This document shows, in pieces, positions 21,871-34,200 of a DNA stretch of 64,000 bases (its first letter is position 1; each line of letters opens with the position of its first letter). The notes under the pieces are model-generated. The model saw only the letters and a program-made list of their open reading frames with translations, made no database searches and was not told the origin of the DNA. Where the stretch lies: NCBI GenBank assembly GCA_033032175.1, contig CM065334.1, positions 5,143,705-5,207,704 of the forward strand, in the 5' to 3' direction. The DNA comes from Saturnia japonica. Its lineage: Eukaryota > Arthropoda > Insecta > Lepidoptera > Saturniidae. A program made the position numbers and the translations under genes.

Positions 21871-24114
21871 TTGGCCTTCGTGTTACATTATATATTTTTC
21901 TTGATACTTACCGTATAACCATAAAAATGCTATGTGGTTTAATTTGTATGTGTTATTTTCAGTGATGGGTCAACTTTTTCATACTAGGTTTTTGGACCTA
22001 TCGTTGGTCTATTTTTTTAATGTCTTTCGGACTCATTATTGATATTTTTTGATTATATTAAGTATGTGCTTAATTTTTTTGGTGAGTATGCAGATAGATA
22101 CTAGTTTCTTAGACCGATTGTTGATATGTTTGCAAAATCAATAATAAATGTTATTTTTATAACGGTATATAGCGGTTTATATTAGATATATTTTAGTACT
22201 ATTTGATGTTGGAAATTTGATCCTAGTTAGTTGAATGGATTTTTAATAGTATCTTGGACCCATTAACGATAATTGTTTTGAAGAACAAATTATTGTGATT
22301 ATTTTGTTATTTAAGTAGGTATGGGCACATTTTTTTTTTTTTTTTTTTAAATCACAAATATTGAGTAAAAAGTATATCGATCTACAGCGACATTTATATT
22401 GCGTATGTTTAGTACTGCAGGTTGGTAATTAAGCCGTAGGTTTAGAGTTTTTTTATAATCGTTTAAATAATTAATGATAAATTTTTTGCTGAACAATTTT
22501 TGTGATTTTTTTTATATTAATTAGTATGTGCACTTTTATTTTTTGTTCTGAAGAGAAAATCAGTAATTTTAAAGTAATTTAGTCAGGGGCATTTTAAACC
22601 CTATATACAAGTTAGCTCCCTAAGTTAGTGAGTCTTATGGATATTGCTTACACTAATAACTTACCGTTTTGTATGAAGTGGATATAAGAAAAACTGTTCA
22701 TATTTGAAATAAAAAAAAACACCAAATAAATGAAGAAAAAAACCTTTTAATAAATTGTAAATATCACTGTTACCAATTTTATTCGAAAGTTGATTTATTT
22801 TGAAATTAAAAAAAAAACTTTCGTGAATATAATTTTAAAGCTTTAAAAAAATTTTTTTGATAAAATAATGAAAATGTATAATAAATCATTTTTTAAATCC
22901 AAAATGGACTTGGAAATTCATATATTCTGGTCTTAGATATTTTTTTTATCATATAAAAAAATATAATGTTGTATCTCTATTAATAATACTTAACTGACCC
23001 CACAGATTATTAAGCAAAATAAAACGCATTTAGTTTTAGAATATATAGTAATTAAGTTTTAATGTATTATTTGTAAGTTTTATGAGGATTACGATAATCT
23101 TTTTTTCAGATCTCCTTAATCTATTTAATATCACTTTTTGAATAATATTAATAATAAAGTCAATTTATTTTCAAGTTCGAAAACGCTTTGAGAGTTCAAT
23201 ATCGAAACGAGTTACCCTAATTACCTTTAAAGTAATGACTTAAAATACGTGGTTCTTTACGAAAGGTCTCAATAGCAACTGTATTATGCATAGATTTTAT
23301 ATATTATATAGATCAGCAACTCGAAAGCTGCTTGAACCCGGTGCCAGCTGGCACAAGGATCGGACTCTCCCGTCCCGTCACATAACATGAAATGTATATA
23401 TTCAAAGCAGTTTTATAATAACTTGTAACGTACGCATCCATATTTTTAATATTAAGTAGGTATTTATGTATTTAATTGATCTGATATTATTAAATGCATT
23501 TTTTTTTAATTATAATTAAGTCTTCGCGTTTTATCGATCATTCATTTGTCACGAATTGAATTCAATTGAATATTTGACCGAAGAAGACTTCTGGGTGACG
23601 CGTTCGTATTTTAAATTCATATGTGATTTTTTTTTCATTACAAAACACTGAACGTAACGTTACAAAACGTAAAGAGGTTTATATCTTGAAAAGATATATA
23701 CAAAATACTTTTTGAGGTAAAAATACTTCAACAGTGCATAAAAGGGACAGGGTACTTTATGCTGTTTTAGTATCTATATCGATGCATTGAAGAACTTAAT
23801 ATTATCTCGTGACTCATCTTTATTGTTTTCGTATTCTGTATTTGATTTTAAAGTTTTGACATTTGTACAGATATTTTTATATAATGTTAGAGTAAGATAT
23901 AACATTTTCACTATTTTTTTTGTTTATGTGAACAAAAAGTGTCTTTGTCGTGATTTAAATTGTTTATATATTACATTATTTTTTAGATTTTTATATTATT
24001 TTAAAATAAACGTAACTATGGTTAGTATTTATGGCGTTTTCTTTTATAGTAATGTCTGTGAATATGAATGTTATTTATGTGCGTATTTGCTTATATACAT
24101 TTTTGTTTAATAAA
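21871..24114 (+). other. probable Relish 3' UTR
   Basis: This is about 2.2 kb of T-rich sequence after the Relish stop in which I recognise none of the repeat families that fill the rest of the window. Possible poly(A) signals AATAAA occur near 22733 and at 24109-24114. A 107-codon frame at 23787-24110 is rich in Phe/Tyr/Ile and looks like chance in AT-rich DNA. The end is a guess; transcript data would fix it. Confidence 0.4.
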
Positions 24115-24782
24115 CCAGGCGTACTGCTAGTAAATTATATAGTTTTAGCGCCATCTATGGATGAAAATTAAAATAAACCGAAAACAAAATATGCTACATG
24201 AATTGAAATTGTAACACGCTGCCTTACATAAGTGCACTATATGTTGTCACAGCAGATAAGTAAAACATCTTTTTTCATTCGAACCCTACGGTGTATCTCT
24301 GGAAGCTAATCAACAATTCAGAAGCATTGCATCGTGAATCAGCATAGTTATAGAACAGATGTGAGTCATATCGAAGATGGCTCACATTAATGGCTAGCAA
24401 ATTATTTTCGATAATAATCAACTTCATAAATGCTCCAAAAGACTAAATGCAAATATATGCCTTTTCTGACGTTGAACGATCATGTGGGGCTTTAAGTTGA
24501 GCTAAGCTGAAACTAAGCATTGAATAGGCACCAACTCTTAAACGTGCAACTGTTGACCGATAAGTACCTAATACCTACCTGCCAGCGTGCCGTTTAAATT
24601 TTCAAGTAATTAAATTTCCTTACAAACTTTTCTTTAAATCAATTGATGAAACTCCTAGTATTATTATTAAAATAGTGTTAATAGAACATGTTCAAGATAA
24701 TCAATAGGTACCTGCTAATATTATAAATTCAAAAGTAACTCTGTCCGTTTGTTACGTTTTCACGCCTAAACAGTTTAACTAA

Positions 24783-25262
24783 TTTTTTTTTTAACTAGTA
24801 GCTCGGAGCATTGACGTTACTTTCCCTGATGGTAAGCACAGCCCAATCCAAACACAACGGTGACCGTCGAGAGATCTGAATCCATTGGCGTTCGCCGCTC
24901 TTTCCGGTCGGCATAAATTGTAAAGGAACGGAACACATTGGCCGGGATAAGGTTTACAGCTTCACGGTACGACAAAAATAACTTGACAGTTCGTAAAACT
25001 GTCGCTTCGAAGCCCATTGCAAGTGTTTTTTTGTGGAAGGGAGAGGTGGGTATATTAGATTAAACAGCTCTTCAGACCATTCACCATGATACAGACGATA
25101 GAACACGCTCAGCGAGGCGATATTCATGCGTAGCTGAAGCGGCTCGATGTATTTGATAACGTCCGCATCATTAACAATGCGAACAGCCCGTCTCTGCAAC
25201 CTGTCCAGAGCATCGAGGAGGTATTTTATGGATCCATCCCAGAGTTGATTATTGTATAGAGA
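24783..25262 (-). pseudogene. non-LTR retrotransposon reverse-transcriptase ORF, 3' end
   Basis: On the minus strand it reads LYNNQLWDGSIKYLLDALDR, LQRRAVRIVNDADVIKYIEP, LRMNIASLSVFYRLYHGEWS, EELFNLI and, after a frameshift, AVNLIPANVFRSF. This is the C-terminal end of the ORF2 protein of a jockey-like LINE common in Lepidoptera. It is 5'-truncated and frameshifted. Similar 3' scraps lie at 37780-37915, 38706-38757, 41880-41990 and 51801-51960. Confidence 0.85.
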
Positions 25263-25669
25263 TAAGATTGGACCTTGAAAAAGGACATATAGGTTACCAC
25301 CACGATCGCGAAAATAAAACTGAAGTGGTAAAGTTTTGTACAGAGAAACAATTATTTCTTAAATTTGGGATATGAAAATTAATTTTATTTGTTTGGTAAA
25401 GTTCTGCGTTTTTGAAAAGGCAGTACAATATGGCATAATTGCAATTATTTTTAATTTTTGTATCTATAGACTATTAAATCTTTCAATATTTGTCGGAAAG
25501 ACAGCTTGCATCATAATTAAGTAAAAGTACCCGAGACATGCTTGGAAAAGGAATATCACAAGACAATTATTAACAAAAAATAAACCCAACTTCAATGACT
25601 TTCAAGTTCCCTTGTGTATCTTCGAAGTTAAAGGTCCAATGCCAATTAAATTAAAATGGGACTACCCTT

Positions 25670-25790
25670 GAGGTACCCCCTATCAAACAAAAAAAAAATC
25701 GTCCAAATCAGTTCATAAACAAAGAAGTTATGGCTGGACATCCAAGAAAAACCAGTCTTTTGTTGCAGTCGATTCATAAAATATTCCCTG
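25670..25790 (+). repeat. family F copy
   Basis: It carries 'aggtaccccctatcaaac' and 'cagttcataaacaaagaagt'. Confidence 0.65.
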
Positions 25791-26124
25791 TTTAAATGTC
25801 TATATTTAAATAAAACGCCAAAATAAAGAGTTCCGATCTGTTTTATTCTCTTTTATTCGAGGATTTCGTTATTTTTTTGTTACAATACACGCTTTATACA
25901 GTACATTTCATAACGCCCCAGCGATAGAAAACAAGCTGTATAGTTTCACCACACACACTAAGAAGACATATTTAAATGCAAAGATAGACAACTTTACAGT
26001 TTGTTTCAATCGTGAATCGAGCCATTTTATAAACATAGTTCTCGATTGCTCATCGTTCGACATAGGCATATAAATTTTGAATAAAAAAATATTTATACGC
26101 AATTAATGGTAATAAAACCTTGGG

Positions 26125-26284
26125 CAGTGGTCGGCAAAGTGCGGCTCTTTAGCCAAGGAGATGCAAGCACATTGTTCGCATTAATAAATATTTATTAAGT
26201 ATGAAATTTAGTTTTATTTAGTGAAATAAAAATTTAATAAACAAGCAGATTTGGCTCTTTGGCTAAAAAGTTTGCCGTCCACTG
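26125..26284. mobile_element. hAT-type MITE, 160 bp
   Basis: The ends are CAGTGGTCGGCAAAGT and, reversed, CAGTGGACGGCAAACT; the flanks accttggg / acctaggg are a probable 8-bp target duplication with one mismatch. CAGTGG-like ends with 8-bp duplications are typical of hAT elements. A second copy is at 62251-62414. Confidence 0.85.
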
Positions 26285-29200
26285 ACCTAGGGTTACCAAC
26301 CTTTTTTTTTTCAAACTATTTTATGGGAAAAGTATGGTAATTTTATATAAAGATTATTTTTTGCGTACCATAATATATTCCTTGATAAGTTATACATTAC
26401 GTAGACCCGAAAAACAGTAAAATGTTATATTAATTTATATACGGTTAGAAACCCTAAGGTGATTACTTGGTAGATAAATCTTAATTACCAAATAATTTAG
26501 GTATTTAAATGACGCGATAAAAAAAAATGTTTATGTGTGTCGATAAAATAATAAAGGAAAACTAATGCCACCGCGAGCACCTTTCTAGATATTTAGAGGA
26601 CAAAATCCTGAAAATATCCCAGCTTCGAAATAAATCAAAATATTTCTAAGCATTCTGGGAGTAGCATTTCTAACAAGTCTGTATTAAGTAACACTATAAC
26701 ACAATTTGTTTATTTCAATTCAAGTGATAAACTCTCCAAATATTCAAATCTATTTAATTTATTCAAAAATAATATCGAACTAAGTTAATTGCTAAGCAAT
26801 ACTAGGAAACTTTTTCATAAACGGCGATTTAGTGTTTTTAAAAGACATATTAACATCTCGAGAACAAAAATTAATAGTTTGTATACAATTTCATAGAGGT
26901 GGCCTTTACGAAAAATCTCTTGAGTTATTATTAACAATTAATGAATATAAATAATATTTTGTACAACTTGCGCTTTAAGTGATTCATCACAATTTTATGT
27001 ATTTCATATTGATGAAAATTTAAACACCGTTGCCTTTGATTTAAATAAAAAGTTTATTTTACAGCAGAAAAATTAAAAATAATAGGTATCACAGTATTTT
27101 ATGTATAATTTTGCGTGTAAATACAAATCTACGCAGTCCGTTGATCATAAGGTGGTTAAGGGAAAAATGTGAGTTTCGCAATAAAGTAAAAATGCGACAA
27201 AAAAGATTAACATATCAATTGATTCAAAGTATATTAAAATATTATTTTTTTCCTCTAAATAAAATATAGTTCAATTAAAAATAAACATTAAAATTTGACG
27301 TTTATTGGTTTCAACTGTGTAAAAAAAACTCGACAGCCCACTTTTCCCTAAAGAGCAGGGAATGGTAGAGATAGTGGCCCAATAATCCAGGTACAGATGT
27401 CGCTAAAAGTTGGTATTAAAAAAAGCTTAGTTCCCACTTCTATGTGGACCTTTTATTTTGTAAAAAAAAAAGTCACACGGGTCTTCTATAGATATTGAAA
27501 TTTGGTAATATTGCGTTCCAGCTTTAATTTTACCTGGTGTATGGTACAAGTCACTGAAATCTGGTACTTGTGCCAGGAAACTGGTACAGACGTCTACCAT
27601 CCCTACATATCAACCTTTTAGTCAACAAACTGAGTTCATTTCATGCTTACATTCACTCAATGGACGAAAAGCGCAGAGGTTGTGACCAGCCCTTAAAAAA
27701 AAAGCAGAAAATGCAACGGAACTTTACTGACACATCCTCTGTACTTTAATTTATAATTAATATTTCATTTATAATATATAACACTTTTGAGGTTTTTTTT
27801 TCTCCTTCACCAATACTAAAGACATCCCTGAGATCATTTTTTTTTCTATTTTTCAATAATGTTTATATTTTTTTTATCATTTATCCATTTATATATACTA
27901 TGCGATTAAGAAATAAGTATCAATTAGGATTAACACTATTAAAAAAAAATTGAAATTTATTTCAAAGATTTTTTTTTATTATTAATTATTTAAACCCTTG
28001 CAAGTAGAGTTAGTCACTAGGAAATATAAATTTCGGTAAAAACCGTTGCTAGTGTTGTGAAACTGTCGACTTTTCCACATCACTAGCAACGTCATCGAAA
28101 TATAAATAGAAAATGAAGGAATTAATACAACTATACTTAAACCGAGAGATGTAATTTTAAGACAAATTTCGGTGGACATTTTTTTTTACTTTTCTGTTTA
28201 TAAAAGAAGAGTCATTCACACAGCATACAATAATAATAACTAAGCAGGAAACCAAGCTAATCGATGAATTGCTTGTAAAAATGATATTTGCGGACATTTT
28301 AATGTAAAAACCAAGATATATAGTCAGTGACTTCCGTAAAAGCCAACCACAGAAACTAAGTATAAATTTGTCATTAAAGTTTTTATCGTTTAAAAAAAAA
28401 AAAAATTATACCAGTTATAAAAGTATTTAAAAAAAAAACCTATTTCACGTCAGTTAACTGGTTATATGTTATATACCCTACTACATAAAATCATCATTAT
28501 GTTAATCACTGCACTCGTGATTAAATAACCCTTTAACCCTTTTAGATTGATATCGGACACCCGAGAAATACTTGCGTTAAGCACCAATACTGTTAATCAT
28601 TTAAAAAAAAAATAGTTTTCAATCCTGGCAACCCAGTCCTAAACAAGGACTACTACTGTGATATCAGATTAATAATTTAGTGTACGCTCTCCCGCGTCTT
28701 ATTTTGCCTCTATTGTTAGACTTTTTAATACTGCAAGTAGAAATTAAAATATTTCTTTGCCTTAAAGGTCACTTAAACAGTTGCGAATCATGTAAAAAAA
28801 ACCTTAATATATGTTGAGAAGTTAAAAAATACCAAGAGATACTTTAAACATTTATTAATTTAATAAATCATTTGAAAGAAAACTCTGTAAAAATATATAC
28901 CTTTATTTTATTTTCTACAAAAGAAAACAAAAATTATGGAAAAGTTACTTTTTTTTTTGTTTACGCAGAAAAATAATACAATAGAGGCAAAATAACTAAA
29001 TAGAAATGATATACAAAATTCGACACTTATGTACTACAATATTATATGGAATATTAATTTTCATTTTTAGTTCATTTTTTTTTTCTCATCACAGTAAAAA
29101 AAACTTTTCATTTGACTGGAACACACGGACAACGTTACTCTTACTGTTTTATACATTCCTTCCTTCTGATCAGGGATTCAAAGAATTACCTGTCACATAA

Positions 29201-31179
29201 TAAGACAATCTATATGTATATTATATATTATAAGGATAACTGAAATATCAGTGCTCATCCCTAACTACTGGGTCTTAGATCTAGGACTGAGAAAATTTCC
29301 ATGCGGGTTCCTAATACACTGTAGTTGAGCACTAAGGGTTTTTGAAAATTCATCCCCTCTAAGGTGGTGAATAAGGGGATGAAAGTTTATTTGTAACTTT
29401 TTAAGATAGATCTATAAAAATTGGTACCTATTTAGCTATTCTGTAATTTTTTGTAAACAATTTTGGTCACAAATGATTGTGAGTCATTTTCATATATACC
29501 TATCGTCTTAACAAAACAAATAATATAATTTGATTTTAAAAAAAGTCCGATTTAAATAACATCCGAAACAAAAAAAAGGTTTTAAAAAAATCATTTTTAT
29601 TAGATTAAAACAACAAAAATTATATATCCTGAGACTTGTACAAAAAAAATCCTATACATGTCATATATCCATGGCAAATTACTTTGGACTATGTATATTT
29701 CCTATAATATTAATTCTATATCAATAAAGAAATAAATAATATAATATTCCTGCCTCTTATTTATTATATTCAAATTCAATTTCCACTGATCAGAGAAGGC
29801 TGTCCAAATTATACTAAAATTATCGTTTTTTTTTTCTAATTCTTCCTAACTCTTAATTTAATAAAGCTTGGGAGGATTATAAAAAAGACTCGGCTAAATA
29901 AAAGAGTAACATTACCCGTTAAATATTAGATGAAAGAACTTTTTTTTCAACTTTCCTGAACTGCACCTTTATTTGTAAATTCAAAACACGTTTTTACCAA
30001 CAAGCACCCATCAACTCATCATACACATCGTATTAAATCGTTAAAAAAATTTCATGTATTTTTTTTCTTTGATTCTCTTTTTATTTGTTATTTACACTAA
30101 GAGCCATTAAAAAAAAAAAAAAAAACAGATTGCAATATAAAATTTCATTTTAGTAGTATATAATCATATAGTAAATTAGCATTAGCTTCTCTGCCAAACC
30201 TTGTTTGTATAGCGGATCACGGTATTTTGACCAATTCAAAAATGGGATCACAACTCAATACGAAACAGTCCATACCATAGACAACAAAAATTTACTAACA
30301 ATTTTGTTTATGATATGCTTTGTTTAAAATAGTCAAATATATAATTATAATTCGCCTATATACTGTAATTAAATTTAAATACATAAAAATGAAAACACAT
30401 ACACATATATATGTCATTAAAGTACATTCCAACCATACATTTCTTTTTATTAATTATATTTACTTCAATCTTCCAAACATAAAAAACACCGATGTGAGTT
30501 AGCTGCCATGTACACATAATTTTTATATATGGCAATACCACTTTAAAAGATAACAAGTCGCTATCACTCTATTTACATTTAACTAAGGCACCGAGCCATA
30601 GAGCCGTACCATAGACATTCTAAATTCAGCCAACTCACCTTATTTTATATTCGATAGTAATGTTTATCAAAGATGATAGTGACCATAGATTTAGTATAGT
30701 CTAGATCGGCAATAGTTTTAATAAGACGAGACCAAAAACAGAATACACTAATGTGCGTATTACTCCATTATTTTTCTTTTCTATAATACAGTACACTTAA
30801 TCACAATTAAACATTCAGGACGACTTGCAAAAAGATATATAAAATACAGTTTACTTGTGTGAAAAAATGTATGCAACGATCAATCTTAAAACTGATTTCA
30901 AAATTCAGTGCAGGCCACAATAATAACAATTATTAAAAAGGTTAGATTCTGGGAAAATAAATCGGATTTGTTTTAACGATTCACATATGAAAATGGTCTC
31001 GTATCTCTCTCTCGTTCTAACCCAAGCTTACGCTATGGTCTTTCTCTTTCGAGTTGCCGATCTATATATATTAAATATATGATAGTAACGGTGTTGATAT
31101 ATTATATAAGACTTGGTGTGATGATGATGGTGATGACGACACGTAGGTGATGATAATCTCGAGTTACCGGCTGCTCGCT
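26285..31179 (-). other. long AT-rich region, probably partly cyclin G 3' UTR
   Basis: This stretch of 4.9 kb downstream of the cyclin G stop has no recognisable exon and almost none of the repeats common elsewhere. On the minus strand, AATAAA signals occur near 30444, 29968 and 29755, and TGTAAATA (Pumilio-type) near 30088 and 30562. All ORFs here look like chance. The low repeat density suggests transcribed UTR or conserved intergenic DNA, but the extent cannot be fixed from sequence. Confidence 0.3.
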
Positions 31180-31261
31180 TCAGTTATCGCAGTATACGGG
31201 GAGCACGGGGCTACGCGGCCAGTCCGATGTTTCTTCGCTCTCACTGCTTTCGCTGCCGGTT
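31180..31261 (-). CDS. CycG: cyclin G last exon with stop codon
   Basis: The acceptor is tgtaaacag. It encodes TGSESSESEETSDWPRSPV and LPVYCDN, then TGA (31182-31180). The acidic Ser-rich tail has several S-x-x-E/D sites. The overhang from the previous exon fits exactly, which is why this short exon can be called. Confidence 0.85.
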
Positions 31262-34200
31262 CTGTTTACATGATATAATTTTTATTAATAATAAATCTAT
31301 AATTCTGTCTGTACACGTCACTTTTTTCACAAATTTCTCGACAGTCGTAATGCTGGTAATTGATAATGCTGGGCTTATCACCAGTTACAGTGACGTCCTT
31401 TGCCGTGCTAAGATATAAACCTCGTGATAAAACAGTATGTCCATAGTCGGACAAGTTCGTGCGCGACCTTCACTATTTGGCGATAGACGTTGGCAGGGAC
31501 GAGGTAGGATATCACTACACTACACAGTACTTTGTCACGGCAGTGTTCTTGAAATAATTACCTACAGCCGCTCGGTAGATGAAAAACGTATTAGGGTTGC
31601 CCTCCTAACTGTTTCTTGCGTTACCTATTTATGCATCGAATAATGGTATATTAAATTGCCATTAATATCTTTTCACCAAAATTTATTACTGCAAAACTTG
31701 CAACTTTTAATTCATATTATTTCTACTTGGATTATATTTCTTGTTTCAAAATTGATTGCCAGTTAGTAAGTATTTAAATTTTATATTAATTGTTTGCTTA
31801 AGTTTAATAAATCAAAAACGATTTTAAATTATAGGGAGTAGGTAATATAATATTTCGTCATTAGTTACAAATTAAGTAACCGCACCGCGACACTCGCTCG
31901 TCGCGACTCGCTACGGCTGTTTGTATGAAGACGTTATACTGTTTACTTTAGTGTATTATGCTACACATAATTCCACAATTGCACGCGTTTGCGTTCATCA
32001 TCATCCATCCACCCTCATTTGATAGCCAGCTTCATCATGTTCACATACATGTGACGTCACTGCGTACGTGTACGTCAATTGGGATATTTGCGTTGGTGTA
32101 ATAAATATGCACGTTCGATTACCTGTTTCTGGTGGGCGTTGTCTCGATTGCGAAGTGTTGCTCCTCTATAGTGGGCAGCAATGACGTCAGACGGTCGGTC
32201 GGTCGTAGGACCTTGCAAAGAGATTCATATAGATGTAGTTAATTTTCTAGAAATTTTATAATAAAATCTATCTAATTTATCAGCCACCTGTATTCGAGGC
32301 GTCCCAAGTTAATACTCAGATAGTAAGTTTAAAGCGATAACGGCTCAGTGATACTAGTACAAACTTCTCATCCGAATCCTATGAGCATGAGATTTTGGTT
32401 CTAGAAAAAAATCTCGACAGAACCATAGCTTGGTGGTGGGACAGTTTCTAATGCCTGGCTGGATAGCTACCACCTTCAAGTTGACTCAAAGTACTACTTA
32501 TATGTTAAGTTTTAAAACTAAGCTCGATCCATCGTCACCTACCATCAAGCCGGATGGAGGTCAAGGTCGTGCTTGGATCTACATATATAAAAGATATCTG
32601 ATACAGACATATCAACACACAGCCCATACAATTGGGGCTCTAGGACTGCAAATTTGCATGCAGGTTCCTTTTACACTGTATGTAAGCAATAAGGAAGAGT
32701 TTTTGGTAACTCAAGGTGGTTAAAAGGGGGGATGAAAGTTGGTATGAAAATTCGTCATTGAAGCCGCGGAAAAAATGCTAGTCTTCTTCTTGTCTTATAT
32801 ATATTACATAAAAATCGACATTTGTATGCATGCTCCCTATGAACCCTACAATGGCTGTAGCGATTTTGATGAAATTTTCATTAGTCCAGCCAATGGTTGT
32901 CCAGGCGGTTTTTATAATTTAATATGTGGGTAGATCGCGATACCGGGGTTGGCGGCTAGGTGAGACTTTTTTTTGACGATCATCAGTTAAAACTAATTAC
33001 GGTTCGAGAGCGGACGACGCAGTGTGTTATTTTATTGATATTAATATTGAAATCCAGGAATCAAAGGACAAAACCTTACAATTTAACTTTAGTACGTGTG
33101 TGTGTGTACGAGTGTGTGGGAGTTAAGGATGTGAAAAAAAAACGATTTTTTTTTAACTGTCGCTTTTTTTTGATGAATCTAATGTAATTTTTTTGTGAAA
33201 GTAGGTATTTAATAACCCTTCTGTACTTTTAAAACAGCGTTAAATTTACCAAAACTGCTATTTCTAAATTCTTTGCCCACAAGGATGTGGTAATTTGTTT
33301 TTAAATATTTGTATACTTAATTGTTGTTCATTTTATTACTGACTGATTATTATTACTGTGATAAACATTGATTATTTGATTAATAAAGTGATGATTTTGA
33401 ATATTTCAGGCGTATAATTCAATTTTTTAAGAATTTATGAAAAAAATCGATTATTTAAAACATTCGATTATTTTTAAATCGATTTTATTTCTTTACAAAA
33501 TAAACGATTTTTAAAAAATCAATTGAAAAAAAAAATCACATCCCTAGCGGCAGTATAGCGGTGCACCGCAAGCAGTAGTCGCTGCGATCAAGGTTAGTGG
33601 TTTGCTTCATATGGTTTTATGAAAACACCTGAATTGTGGTAACCAAGCCATCCTGGTTTGATTTAGTTTTTCTTGGAGATTCGCGATAACAGTGGCCATG
33701 TAAAGCTTTGGTAGTAATCGGACGAACGTTCTCTATGGACTCCAAAACTGAACAGCAAGCAACGCGTGGCCGGGTTTCTAGCTAAATAAAACGCAACACA
33801 TTCGTGTTCGGTTTTGATACCTTGAGGGTGCGTTCGGAGAGTCTCCAGACGAGACGTTGCCTCTGCGGTTGAGCACTGCGCGCCTCGTACTGCGACTCGA
33901 CGCGACGCACGCGCGCCCGCGTTGCTCCCAGTGCCGTATCCGACATCTGCAATACGTAATAGACGTTTCATTTATGCACACACACATACAAACCACAATA
34001 CTTTTTTATTCAACATACACACGAGTTTTTGGATATTGATCTGTCGTAAGATAGTTTTTCATTAAATAACTCCTTAAAAAGCATGTGAATACGATGACAA
34101 GTGCGATGTACCAAAAATAAGTAAGCCTGCCATCTTACTCATTTATTCACCATATAAATTAGGCATCCCAGATCCCAATTTTGTGTAATTTTTACATTTC

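Noticed and set aside
23787..24110. 107-codon + strand frame in the Relish 3' region
   Set aside because: Composition is Phe/Tyr/Ile/Val-rich as expected from T-rich DNA, with no domain or splice context; more likely UTR.
33663..33971. 102-codon minus frame at the cyclin G exon 33821-33946
   Set aside because: Another frame; the frame that fits both neighbouring exons is the one reading MSDTALGATRARV.
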